Source: Hanleya hanleyi (taxonomy: Eukaryota; Mollusca; Polyplacophora; Lepidopleurida; Hanleyidae). Taken from it: a stretch of DNA of 64,000 bases. The number at the start of each line of letters is the position of its first letter. The first letter of the stretch is position 1. The stretch is from contig JAVTVY010033871.1 of the NCBI GenBank assembly GCA_036873755.1, positions 62,001-126,000 of the forward strand, written 5' to 3'. Below the pieces are notes generated by a model that ran no database searches, had not been told where the DNA came from, and saw only the letters and a list, made by a program, of their open reading frames with translations. Of the stretch, positions 11,467 to 22,556 are shown one piece after another. The translations under genes and the position numbers were made by a program.

Positions 11467-11640
11467 ATGAGTGCGATTAATTCGATGACTTGTCTTCGAG
11501 ACAGGAAGAGCCGGACGAAGATGGGACTTCATTCGAGGGGGGGGGGGAGGGTGTGCCTAGCCCCTTAGATCCTGGGGATCTTGATTACAAAAACCAAATT
11601 GCTATTAATCCGACCATGATCACACAAACTATGATCGCCG
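11467..11640 (+). pseudogene. Divergent acidic partner gene of the capsid-like gene, remnant
   Basis: About 45 bp from the capsid-like start, transcribed away from it, is an acidic stretch (SSRQEEPDEDGTSFEGG) followed by a possible hydrophobic stretch in the same frame. In the tandem-array element the gene divergent to the capsid-like gene also begins with an acidic N terminus. The match is positional and compositional; sequence similarity is weak. Confidence 0.35.
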
Positions 11641-11738
11641 TTTTTGTATCCTCATGTTGCTTGCGCTGGAACTGTCGGAACGACTGCTGGGACGTCGTGT
11701 TCTTCGTGGTACAATGTATACGGTTCAGAAGTGAACGA

Positions 11739-12230
11739 CTAGTGGTGTCGTTGTCGGTGTTGGAACAGCTGGGACAGCAGGAACCGCTGGAATGACTGCT
11801 GGAACAGCAGCTGGAACTCTCGGTGTCGGAACCGCTGGGACAGCGTGAACCGCGGGAACAATGGTATTGTTTGTTTCGGGATTGAACTCCAGTTTCTGGT
11901 CCGCTCCAGCAACCGGGATCTCGTAATCCGTAATTTCAAATCCGACGGTTCATAGGCCAAAAACCCATGTACCAAGGACGAAATCCACCTTGCTATTCGC
12001 ATACCGCAGAACGTCCTGGTATCTCTTGATGGATCCTGAAAGATCTACAGCGGAATTAATAGCATCCTCTACGTTTGCTAGAAATTGCCTCTGAGCGTCA
12101 AAAGCTGTATAGAGTCGTTGATACGTTCTATTCCGGGCGAGTAAAGCCCTCTGCCTTGTTCAGTATAAATCGGGACAAGATAGCGGAGAGCATTTCTGTT
12201 TCCTTGATAAGATCATCCATGTCTGCCATG
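11739..12230 (-). pseudogene. Alpha-helical protein of the virus-like element, remnant
   Basis: A minus-strand ATG near 12229 starts MADMDDLIKETEM; after a stop and a frame change comes a helical block around FLANVEDAIN and RYQDVLRYANSKVDF. Further down is a Val-Pro-Ala repeat region (11750-11860) from ctgggacagc/gctggaac-type units. It lies in the same orientation as the capsid-like gene. Role unknown; helical, element-specific, broken. Confidence 0.45.
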
Positions 12231-12240
12231 TTGCGGGATA

Positions 12241-12825
12241 TAATCTAACGGAGACCTACTCTTTAAATGGGTGAGGGCGAGTGAGTAAGCCGGGAGGTAT
12301 AACGTAACGGGGACTCTTTAAATGGGTGGATCTGTGTGCGGGTGAGGGAGTGAGTGAGTGAGAGAGTCAGGGTGAGTGAGAGTGGGTGAGTGAGCAAGTA
12401 AGTGAGAGAAAAGTGAGGGAGTGAGTCAGGGTGAGTGGGTGAGAGTGAGTGAGTGAATAAGTGAGTGAGAGAGAGTTTTGAGTGAAGGTGAGTGAGTGTG
12501 TGAATGTGTGAGTGAGTGAGAGTGAGTAAGACAAAAGTGAGTGAGCGAATGATTGAGTGAGTGAAAGTGCGCGGGCGAATGAGTGAGAGAAAAGTGAGTG
12601 AGCGAGCGAATGATTGAGTGAGTGAGTGGGTGAGTGAGTGAGTGAGTGAGAGTAAGTGAGTGATTGAGTGAGTGAAAGTGAGTTAGCGTGCGAATGAGTG
12701 AATAAGTGATAGATCGAATGATTGAGTGAGTGGGGGTGAGTAAGTGAGTGTGTGAGTGAGTGATTAAGCGAAGGTGAGCGAGCGAGCGAATGAGGTAGTG
12801 AGTGAGTGAGGGTGAGTAAGGGAGC
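12241..12825. repeat. (GTGA)n microsatellite, imperfect
   Basis: Nearly 600 bp of gtgagtga-type units with interruptions (gtgagcgagc, gaatgattga). It sits exactly between the virus-like element and the left arm of the large inverted-repeat element. The 161-codon minus-strand frame of Thr-His-Ser-Leu repeats inside it is a product of the repeat. Confidence 0.9.
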
Positions 12826-13745
12826 GTGTCAAAAGTTTTGACGCGAACGCGTTCATATTTGAACGTTCGACTGTTCATTTCCGCATGCGTCAGGCCGTTC
12901 ATTTTACACATCAGCGTCAGGAAATGAACATTCGAACGTTCATATTTGAACGTTCATTTTTTTGAACGTTCATTTTTGAACGTTCATTTGAAAATGAACG
13001 TTCATTTTTCAATGCACTCTGACATTCATTTTCGCACGTTCGTTTTCGCATGTTCATTTTCTCAGGTGTATTTATTTTGCACTAGCTTTCATAGGTATAT
13101 AACCCACTTCCTCTGACGAACTACTTTCGTTCTTTCAAAGCAATTATGGCAAAGATTTGACGTTTATCTACAACAAATTCAATAAATGTATTTAATATAA
13201 TAAAAGTGGATCTTTCGTACATATTCTGGGGAATTATTTACCCGGAATTATAGAACGAGCGACAAAAAGGAACTAACGCGCGTGTATTATTTTTTGAAAG
13301 AAAACGAGATTAACTATATATAATATTAAACTTCGACAAAGAAATATCACCATACTGATGTGGTTTTATTAAAAGTCCGATGTGACCAAATATTGTAAAG
13401 AATGATACAATAATCGGGTGAACAATTTGGTGATTAAGCTCCTTAAAATGTTCGTAATTGGAAGAAATTTGATAGAAGAATAAGGACTTTGTTATGATAT
13501 CAAACCACACATTATTATATTACGTATTTGTATGACATTTATATAACAAATGGCATTCGACGGATGCTGATCGCGATTGTTAACTTATTTGTCAACCGTA
13601 TATGCTAAACCCCTACAAAATGTAGGTGTCCCCCATCGTCCTGTCTAACCTGCTCTGTATATTGATCGTGCGTAACGCACGTGGGCCCCGTCTGCCCAGA
13701 AGGGTGAGAGCTCAAAGTCGGTTGCTGTTCCCGGGTAAATCAAGT
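12819..13745 (+). repeat. Left arm of a 3.6-kb inverted-repeat element
   Basis: The sequence from agtaagggagcgtgtc to about gagctcaaagtcgg reappears in inverted orientation at 15480-16431. The outer 200 bp are dense in gaacgttc palindromes; the inner part is AT-rich with a ggtgtccccc block and a cacgtgggcccc block shared by both arms. The small open frame at 13310-13510 (-) is mirrored at 15643-15888 (+), so it is part of the arm and not evidence of a gene. Confidence 0.85.
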
Positions 13746-15479
13746 TGTAAGGTGTGTGCGCCTTCATTGCATCAGATTTCTAAACCGCTACTATTTTTTT
13801 TCGTATGGGAAAATAGTGATATTCTTCAGGTCCAGATTGCTTGTTATGCACACCAAATGGCCACCCAGGATTTTCCTGGCAGGCCGTAACTGACACTGTC
13901 AACATTTGAAACCTCGGCATAATATTGTCGTTTCCATTTAATTTACCATCTGGCGGTGTTCTAAATGCTATTCGTTATATTTATTAATTGGTGTCAAAAA
14001 TGAGCCATCTCGGAAAGCCCCTTGAACAGATGTACATATAACGTTGATTTTAATATCGTAGTCTGATCAATAAAGCTATGAAGAATCACATGATTGATAA
14101 GAAATCTGGACTATACAGTCTACATTTCTCAAGCATTATTTGTTTGTGCATTAAAACATGAAGATCACAAACATATAGCATGTTCGAGAAAGATGCCGTA
14201 TATTTATTATTATTATTTTTATCTTATTAAAGTCCACTTTATATGAAACAAACTTGAAATGATTGAGGTGTTCATATGGCAGGGTGTAATAGTATAACCC
14301 CTCAGAGCCCCTTACTTTCCAAGTCATGACAGACTCTCCTTTGATATTTAAATTGTCAATGGCTACATTGTTTTGAGTCCTAACGCCTCTCACCAGTGTA
14401 ACAATCTGTATTTACCTGGAGGTGTCTGGTGTGGGATAGTCTTGCAAATGAAGTGTTTAGTTTATTTTTAGCATGTCCAGCTGTGAGCATATTTGTTTTA
14501 ATGATCTTGCCACGCTTCCCAGCTTGTCCTTCAGAGAAATCGACATCAAATGGAAGAATCCAAAGTCAAGATAGGGATGTGCGGGAGGGTTAGGTTACCA
14601 GCAGAGGGAATTACACTATTACTCCCTGTTAAATCAAGATAGAAGGGTCCAATACTATAGTCCACAGAGGGAATCTGGACTGCATCACGTGCAGCATGCA
14701 AGTTTCGCCCAGACTAGAAATGACACTTATTCATATGCAAATGAGATCGTGTGCAACAACATAGAAGTGACTGCCTGGGGAATACCTTGCCCCTTCTGAA
14801 GCCCGGATTCAACTCTGTGTGGGGATGCGCCATTCACCAGCAAGAGGCGATTGGGGGTTTCAAAATAACGTTGCAGTATTATGGGTTTTTGTGTGAATTA
14901 ATGTGTGGCCCCTGTTTGTCCCGTATATAATTTTCACAACACCCTCATTCAAACTTGTTCTGTCTTGGCTTTGAAGGCTTTTAGCACTGTGATTGTTTGA
15001 CAACAGCATTTTTATCGAACCGGTCGGTATCAACGGCGGATTTTGAATAGCCAGCGAAAATGACTTGAAACAAAAAAACCCAACACACGTATTTTCTTAT
15101 ATAAACAAAGATCAATTAACAGTTATCTATTTTACAGCATTCAACGATTTCAGATAATTTAAGATAACAATAGGTGGCGACAAAACACAGAAGCCGTGAC
15201 CGGGACAAGTAAGCCCCTAACAGAGAAACAATTCTATCATTGTCCTTCCTTATATCATCCGTTTATTAAATTATTATTATCAATCGCAGACATCGGACAC
15301 ACCACTCTTATGTTTTACAGAATGCACTGAATACATGTATATAAACAATGCAAAGCACATGGTAAGTTACAATAAATTCTATAACAGAGGAAGGCCGCGC
15401 TGCGGGAAAGTAGATTTGACTCCACGCATTTTATAATAGTATACATCACAAGGCAGGTTTCTGTATGCAACCGACTTTG

Positions 15480-16431
15480 AGCTCTCACCCTTTCTGGGCC
15501 TCCTGGGCAGACGGGGGCCCACGTGCGTTACGCACGATCAATATACAGAGCAGGTCAGACAGGACGATGGGGGACACCTAGGGGTTTAGCATATACGGTT
15601 GACAAATAAGTTAACAATCGCGATCAACATCCGTCGAATGCCATGTATCAAATTTGTTATATAAATGTCATACAAATACGTAATATAATAATGTGTGGTT
15701 TGATATCACAACGAAGTCTTTATTTGTCTATCAAATTTCTTCAAATTACGAACATTCTAAGGAGCTTAATTCACCAACTTGTTCACCCGATTATTGTATC
15801 ATTCTTTACGATATTTGGTCACATCGGACTTTTAATAAAACCAAATCAGTATGGTGATATTTCTCTGTCGAAGTTTAATATTATATAGTTCATCTGGTTT
15901 TCTCCCAAAAAATAATACGCGCGGCGCGTTAGTTCCTATATGTCGCTCGTTCCCGGTAAATAATTCCCCAGAATATGCACGAAAGATCCACTTTTATTAT
16001 ATTAAATACATTTATTAAATTTGCTGTAGATAAACGTCAAATCTTTGCAATAGTTGCTTTGAAAGAAGGAAAGTACTTCTTCAGAGGAAGTGGGTTATAT
16101 ACCTACGAAAGCTAGTGCAATATAAATACAGTTGCGCTGCCTTTTCGAGTGTTCTGTTTTCGTTTTTTTTTTTGTTTTTTTTTATTCTAATAAAAGTCGA
16201 CACACGATAGCCGTATTGTGAGCCCTTCAGCGATTTCTGACAGCTATCATACATAATAATTCGAACGTTCAAAAAAGAACGTTCTTTTTCTGACGTTCAT
16301 TTTTTCTGACGGGGTAGTGTTCATTTTCTGACTGTCGAACGTTCGTTTGCAGGAAGAAAAAGAACGTTCACCTGTTCATTTTCTGACGCATTCTTTTAGT
16401 TTGAACGTCAAAACTTTTGACACGCTCCCTT
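15480..16431 (-). repeat. Right arm of the 3.6-kb inverted-repeat element
   Basis: Inverted copy of 12819-13745 with scattered substitutions and small indels (for example in the t-rich run near 16165). It ends cgctcccttact at 16431. Confidence 0.85.
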
Positions 16432-16495
16432 ACTGCTGGCCATTTGGTGCCAAACTCTGAGGGCTGAGTTATTTGAGTACCTTTACAATACCTCT

Positions 16496-16867
16496 AAAAT
16501 ACGGTAACCCAAAAAATATTTGATTGATGTTGGATCATGGAGAGTATTAGTAGGTCGACCGCTGCGTTATTAGTCGTATTCTTAGGTCGACTATGATTTG
16601 CTATATTGAATACAATTGTTCTGCTGAATATCAGTGTTGTTGGTTTATTCCATTCTGAAATCCGGGGGTCACAGATCAGTGTGTGACATTTTTGACTAAT
16701 CCGTGACCCCCGGATTTCAGAATGTAATAAACCAACAACACTGCTATTCTGCAGAAAAATTGTATTCAACATAACAAATAAGAATACGACTAAAAACGCA
16801 GCAGTCGACCGAGCTATACGACCCATGATCCAACATTAATCAAATACTTTTCGAACTACCGTATTTC
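16496..16867. mobile_element. 372-bp foldback MITE
   Basis: Nearly the whole segment is one imperfect palindrome. It starts aaatacggta and ends taccgtattt, with matched inner blocks such as gttggatcatgg / ccatgatccaac and gaaatccgggggtcac / gtgacccccggatttc, and a short loop near 16680. Arms are about 170 bp. The 110-codon minus-strand frame across it (16494-16826) is an artefact. It lies 65 bp from the right end of the large inverted-repeat element. Confidence 0.85.
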
Positions 16868-17114
16868 AGAAATTCAGTTCATTAGAAGTCCTGCATTTAG
16901 TGCATGCATTAAATTGTTCAAAGTTCAAAGTCTGTAATCTTGATCTTGACCTTGAAATCCATACAGTCTAAATTGGCATTGTTCAAACTTCTATTGTTCT
17001 GAAATCTTGATATCCCAGAAATATTACTTCAAAGCGAATTGGTATGGAATCGCGCACAACTTAATTCACTGTCTTGTTTATACCACGCGAACACAACAGA
17101 ATTCCATCACGTAC

Positions 17115-17429
17115 CTATGTTCCAGTTCCATCAACTGCAAGACCGATTCTGACTGAACTGTCGACGTATGCCTGTCCAAGTGCACCCACCCCCTCCGAAT
17201 CCGCGTCACACACGGGTATAACTGTAGTCACCAAGCTTACTTTCTCAGAATAAACACCGCCACCGGCTTGATTCTTTTCGGCATGATTTTCTATAATACC
17301 ATCAGGACATGGAATCTTTCTAGACACACAGTCAGATTCCACGGCACACCGCAAACAGTGGCTGGCTCTTCCTGCCAAGCCGCCAAGCAGAACCTCTAGT
17401 CTGGTACAGGACTGGCCCATCCACCTCAA
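17115..17429 (-). CDS. Unidentified Cys-containing open frame, possible exon
   Basis: A 104-codon minus-strand frame with several cysteines (HCLRC, ESDC, PCP), a possible acceptor AG just before its start near 17430 and a GTACGT donor-like site just after its stop near 17110. No known domain was recognised and the reading frame may be chance, because the region is GC-richer than its surroundings. It is antisense to the phosphatase exon that follows. Confidence 0.25.
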   Translation of the reverse strand: MRWMGQSCTRLEVLLGGLAGRASHCLRCAVESDCVSRKIPCPDGIIENHAEKNQAGGGVYSEKVSLVTTVIPVCDADSEGVGALGQAYVDSSVRIGLAVDGTGT

Positions 17430-17501
17430 GTATTTATGCTATACTAAGAAAATATCATCCTGAAAATAATTGGATATAAACCTTGATCCTTATTCATTCA
17501 G

Positions 17502-17637
17502 TGCAGGGATAGGTCGGACGGGGACGTTTATCGGGCTAGATTATCTGATCCAACAGGCCAACGAGGATGGCGTCGTGGATGTACCGGCCTGTGTCCGACT
17601 GATGAGACAACAAAGGGTCAACATGATACAAAATGAG
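17502..17637 (+). CDS. Receptor-type protein tyrosine phosphatase exon (P-loop)
   Basis: A 136-bp open exon between a cattcag acceptor and a GTACCT donor. With one base completing the first codon it reads SAGIGRTGTFIGLDYL, then VDVPACVRLMRQQRVNMIQNE. This is the phosphate-binding loop after the catalytic cysteine (HC-SAGxGRTG family signature) plus the following helix. The enzyme removes phosphate from tyrosines in membrane signalling. The catalytic Cys would be on the preceding exon, which I could not find in the window; upstream DNA is filled with insertions. The exon ends in phase 0, matching the next exon. Confidence 0.88.
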
Positions 17638-19040
17638 GTACCTTTACTCGCCATGTTTTTGATGGGCATTGACATGTTTGGAGTTGGCTATTAATATGGA
17701 TATCGACTTATATTGGTGAAAACGATTTAAACGAATAGAAAACCCTAAGTCGATGCATACTAATATCGAAAGAGCTATATCATCAGCATTCAAAAAAACA
17801 AAAAGCTTTTCTAGTAATTCCGAATGAATGAGAACGTTTTGAACATCAGAGCTATTGCCCAGATCACGAATCCGTGGAGGTCGCCATCATGACAAACCTG
17901 AGAGCCGTTATCCAATGAAAATCCTTGAAATATCACTTGACATTATTCCTGTGACGTAGTTGTGCTCCAGGTAGTGAAGCTAATAACATGTAGGCCAGTT
18001 ATAAATTATTGTGTCGATGGCTTTTGACAGATCTGTGAATCTTTCTTTATGCTCCGAGACGATCATGAGGATCGTGATATATGAATGAGGAATTGATATA
18101 CAGTTGGACATGTGGCATTGTGCATATGATTTCACGAGCTCTCTTTCTGATGAGGCAGGAATATCAGGCCACATCACCCGATAGCGGTAGAAGAAACGCT
18201 GCTAATGCTGCCGTTGTTGTTGTTTAATGCTTTACCTTATAAGATAGAGCCCGGATGACGAGATTTTTTGTCGCAGCGCCATCTACATAAAAGTCGTATG
18301 ACCTGTCAAACGTCACAGTCATTCCAACATGTCGCAGATCATGAAGTGTTAAAGTGTGAACGATAAATAAGTGTTTACTCAGCTGTAGAATTTTGCTAAT
18401 TTTTTCTACCGGTGTTTTCGAAATCTGATGGCATAATTCTGTCATGCCGAGCACGAGTTTACGCAGAGTTTACTATTCCATTAATGAACTAGCCAGCCAA
18501 GTTGTATCGGGTTATATGGAGCAATCGAGCTCTAAGATTGGTTAGTTGATATTCAGAAAAAGATTGTCGATTGAAAATCGGTGAGTCCGAAATATAATCT
18601 GTGAATTGTACTAATTCCTTCTAGAAATTAACGGGCACTGGCAATATTTTGGCCAGTGGAATTTCAGCATTGTCGTGAACCCGGAAGTTGTGAAAATCAG
18701 GCACCACAGATCGGCCTTGTTTCAGTCTAATTGGAACTGGTCGACATCGTATTTTCGTACAGTCCTGGTGACAGCTAACTTATTGTGATTGAAAATGGCA
18801 TCCGGGAATTATTTATCTGGTTTCAGTTATGTAACTTTCTTTTAATGAAATATTGCCATTTGACATGGTCAGGGATTGCGTAAATTGTTCCTGGTAACCT
18901 ATTATTTGCTACGACGTGAATTTTCGTCTGATATAATTACACGTTTCTTACTACACAAACATATTTCTGACAACTATTTTCATCAAATGTTTACTGTTGA
19001 CCGAAATGGACAATTATACCCATTTAATTTTCCGGCACAG
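17638..19040. other. Intron of the phosphatase gene
   Basis: It lies between phase-compatible exons. No other feature was recognised; the open frame 18224-18454 (-) shows no domain. Confidence 0.7.
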
Positions 19041-19190
19041 GGACAGTATGACTTTCTCTATGATGCTCTCGTAGAGGCCATCAAATTGTCCAACTGTTCA
19101 GTTCCCAGTACCTACTTCGCCACCAAGTACCGTGAACTGCGTTCAGTGAACCCTGACAATGGAAAAACAAAACTACAGGAACAGTTCCAG
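19041..19190 (+). CDS. Receptor-type protein tyrosine phosphatase exon (C-terminal part of D1)
   Basis: A 150-bp exon between acceptor ccggcacag and donor GTATGA, phase 0 at both ends. It reads GQYDFLYDALVEAIK and continues through YRELRSVNP to LQEQFQ. The GQYDFLYDALVEA block is the conserved end of the phosphatase domain and joins directly in frame to ...MIQNE of the previous exon across a 1.4-kb intron. The open frame extends upstream of 19041 only by chance, across the intron. Confidence 0.88.
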
Positions 19191-19374
19191 GTATGATCAG
19201 TCTCCTTGTTTTTAATCAGATATGGATATGTATACTGTATATGTGATGTACAGATATGAATGATGTATTCGTCTCCATTAAGGGACAAGCCTTCAATTTC
19301 TTCAATATGCACTGGATATCACGCTAGTCTTGGATTACATGAAGCAAAGTCTGTTTCAAAAGTATACATTGCAG

Positions 19375-19474
19375 GTTTTAAAGGATATGTCGCCCGCCCT
19401 GAAGACAACAGATGTGAAAGCTGCTTCAGATCCAGCAAACAAACCTAAAAATCGCAACATGGACATCCTGGCTG
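19375..19474 (+). CDS. Receptor-type protein tyrosine phosphatase exon (linker to D2)
   Basis: It begins after acceptor acattgcag and reads VLKDMSPALKTTDVKAASDP then KPKNRNMDILAG, ending one base into a codon before GTCAGT. The KNRNMDIL block is the start of the second phosphatase domain in two-domain receptor phosphatases. Its phase-0 start fits the previous exon. The rest of D2 is not visible in the ~2.5 kb before the virus-like element begins, so the gene is either interrupted there or has a very long intron. Confidence 0.82.
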
Positions 19475-22030
19475 GTCAGTAAATTTTTTAGTCGAGCTCA
19501 AGAAAATTGTACAAAAGTGTATATAAACAGTGGAAAATTGTGAAAATACAGGGCTTCGCATAATTAATAGCCAATGTTGGGTTGTGCATTGTCAGTCCAC
19601 CTTTTGGAAATTATTGAGAGAACAAAGGGGAGCCTTTCTGTGCAGTGTCCCGGGGCATCAGCTGATCAACTGGGGATAGCTGGCATATTTTCATGTAATA
19701 TTTGCCAAATTATTCATTATTCTAAGCGTAATGTCACTTTCTTTGAATACTAGGAAAATATAGTACATATGTGTAAAATTTTGTCCGGTTATCACCAGTT
19801 CAAAATATTCTCCTGGGTTAAAATATAGGGCAATTTGAAATTACACGAACCAGTATCTGATCAGCTGAAGTCACAGGTCAACGCACAGACGGGCTCTTCT
19901 TTCTTATCTCAACAATGTGCAATGGGCTGATTTTAATATCTTGTCAACGCTGCCAAAGTATGCAAGTCCTTTGTCCAGTGACCTGATCTCACGAATATTT
20001 AATTGCTTTTAGACATGTGGTCCCTATGTATGTAAAGTGGGACTAACCGACTTGTTTTGAAAATAGGGAAAAGATGGACGCAACCAGCTTCTCTATTTCC
20101 CAGAGGTTGAAGCTAAATGAACATCAGTGTATTATAGAGTAGATGGCGCTTTGTTGTACATGTATGCTTCGAGAATGGAATCGAGATGCCTTCAAATTAA
20201 GGTTTGAACCATTCGGACGGCGTATGCCCGCTCTATATGTATTTTCTGTGGCAGCCAGACTCATCTCGGCGAGTACATATGCATTAAACCGTGGATAATG
20301 AAGTACAGTAAACATAATTCATTTAACATTATTTGTTTATTCCCTCTAACGATCTGTAGTCGCATACTTGATCTGACAGCGCAAATTTTTTGTGTGGAAA
20401 GAAAAAAACATCAGCAATTGAGTTTCATAATTTGGCTCGTTATTATTCAGAGTAAATTATTTCGAACCTATTTTGGAATTCGAATCACTTCATGAGATAT
20501 ACCCAGGAACTGCGAATTGAAATAAATTCTACAAGTCTGTAATAAAATTCCGTATGTTTTTTTCTGAAAGTATATCATAGTGGGAAATTTTAGTTGATAT
20601 TACTTATTTGATAGGATCGTGACTTGAAAAATTATTGTACCACGTTTCTTGGACGATTTCCACAATTTTCAGAAACACAGCAGCTCTAAAGACCACAGGA
20701 GCGACTAGTAATGCATTGGAAACCGGATAATATAAACAAACGCGCGATCGAAGTGTTTGAGCATTCAATATAAGCTTTTTACTCTAACAACACGTGGTAT
20801 TGTTGTAGTAAAATGTACATGAACGTTGATTTAAAGCCCGATTACATTCTTGAGTTGGGCGCTAATTACTTTCATTATTCAGTTAATTTGCTAGACACAT
20901 GAAACTATCAATAAATAATAGAACGTGAATATCTTATCAATCCCCGCCAAAAGTGTTTTCCCCCAGTTTTTCTTTCAGAGTAATTAACCCCTCTCTCTAG
21001 TCGCTATTGTTTCAAGCCGACGGTTTTCACAGACCGACTGTCGTGTGAATTATCAACACATCTAGTTCCGATTGTCATTATTAATCTCTACCAGGCAAGT
21101 TTATATCAGAAATACACTTTGTTGACATAATCTCCTTACTCGAACTATATCTCAAGGCAGAGGCAGTAATTCTCAGTAAAATGAAATCTGCGATGAATAA
21201 TACAAAATTATAAAACGAATTACACAAAGAGGTTAAAACACCGGCCACACTTCATTTTTCGATTGAAACGTTCTATGTTTGGTTTTAAAACAAAATTATG
21301 AAACAATAATTATCGTATGCTTCCATATCATTATTATTCAGATTATATCCAAATGTGTCATTTATTCCGCGTCGCATATTAGCCAGATGTACAATCAATG
21401 TGTGAGAAAATCATTCAATTTTACACTCTTAATTTATATAGATAAATGGAACGTTTTCATTCAGTTCAGATCAGGAAACATAAAAAAAATGGATATATCA
21501 ATTGGACATTTATCATGAAAGACAGCTTTAAAACAATTAATTGTCGGGATGCAGTATGCTTATTGCCCCCCTCCCCCAATATATGGTACCCGCACAACAC
21601 TCTGATCGCCTGAGAAGCTAAGAAACGACCAATTTAAGTGCAACAAAACACGGACATATATAAACCGGGACCCCCTTCGAGATTACTGATCAATTTCGTA
21701 TCCATCTCGAAAACCGGGACGTTTCGATCGAGATAGAACCGGGAGCAAACCGGGAAACGTCGCCAGAGGTCCCGGCTCTGCCCTTCCGGTTTTAGCCGAG
21801 AAATTTCTCGATTCATCTAGAAGGCATCGAGAAAGTGCCTCGAATAATTGGACGTGACCCTTAGCGGACTAGATGCTAATCGGGATTCATAAGATCTTAC
21901 AAACGAGGTGAAAACTGTGCGTTGATAAGATATTTATTGATTTAGGTCAATCAATTATTTGATGCTTCATTACGTACGCACAGTGCTTGTGTTTCATGTG
22001 CTTCATTTTGCGCAAATTTGTGAAAGCGCA
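19475..22030. other. Intergenic or intronic, nothing recognised
   Basis: AT-rich sequence with no recognisable phosphatase D2 exon. Near 21660-21790 there is a patch of repeated ccggga/gaaccggga words without clear structure. Confidence 0.5.
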
Positions 22031-22032
22031 TA

Positions 22033-22556
22033 TCATTGGTGGAAGTAATAAGAAGGCGAAAATTTACGACTTACGGCTAAAATGGAAGGGTAGGCCACAC
22101 AAGGGTACGCAGTGCTGATGCAAGCACTTAGTGCGGTTCCAGCCGTCTCGACTGCCTTCCCCACTAGATTGTGTGATGTGCTCACCTCACCCAGGTGAGC
22201 GAACACTTCTTTATGGAGCGCTAGAGTGGGGAAGCTGTCGCCCTGCACTGTCCCAGTCAGGGTACTGTCAAGATTTGAGAACCCCAGGATCCGCGCAAGA
22301 CCAAGCAGTTGTATGCTTTTTTCGGTCGTCAACTTCAGTCGACCAGTGGCATGGTTTATCTCCAGTCCCGCCCCGTGTGGCTTGAAGACCTCTTTATTAA
22401 GAGAACAGACATTGTAATAACCGCTAGGGAGAACACGAGCTTTCCGCTGACAGAGAAGCTAGTTCCGGTTGGGACATTCTCCCATAGTGGGTAGAACACT
22501 AGCTTGAGCAGTGCTATTTTGTCCGTTTTGGTTCTTGAGCGCATGCGTGAGGTCAA
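22033..22556 (-). pseudogene. Virus-like structural-type protein remnant
   Basis: Minus-strand pieces at 22556-22356 and 22332-22033 lie in different frames. The first contains TDKIALLKLVFYPLWENVP followed by a small hydrophobic stretch; the second contains IQLLGLARILGFSNLDST. Similar blocks occur in proteins of invertebrate polinton-related elements that I associate with minor virion proteins; that association is a weak inference. It is divergent to the next gene. Broken by at least one frame change and a stop. Confidence 0.4.

Larger units (their letters stand above)
8871..12240. mobile_element. Decayed virus-like DNA element, single copy
   Basis: A GC-richer block with fragments of at least four gene families also present in the 22-34.65 kb element: a Cys/His protein (+), a short membrane protein (+), the capsid-like protein (-) and an acidic divergent partner (+). 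Every gene is broken by stops or frame changes, and no ATPase was found. Both ends are estimated from where recognisable sequence stops; terminal repeats and target duplications were not found. Divergence from the 22-34 kb element is high, so this is an independent, older insertion or a different lineage. Confidence 0.6.
12819..16431. mobile_element. Large inverted-repeat (foldback-type) mobile element
   Basis: Two ~0.9-kb inverted arms flank about 1.74 kb (13746-15479). The extreme ends are matched as agtaaggg...ccttact. The centre holds no recognisable transposase, polymerase or capsid gene; a plus-strand frame (13626-13889) starts in the arm and has no known domain. It is most simply a non-autonomous foldback element. 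The left flank is GTGA microsatellite and the right flank is not, and I found no clear target duplication. Confidence 0.7.

Noticed and set aside
12426..12911. 161-codon minus-strand frame of Thr/His/Ser/Leu repeats
   Set aside because: It is the translation of the GTGA microsatellite and has no other coding sign.
12819..16431. Terminal repeats of the neighbouring virus-like element
   Set aside because: Both arms lie to the right of the virus-like genes and enclose none of them, so they belong to a separate element.
16494..16826. 110-codon minus-strand frame
   Set aside because: It lies inside the foldback MITE and is its own near-palindrome.
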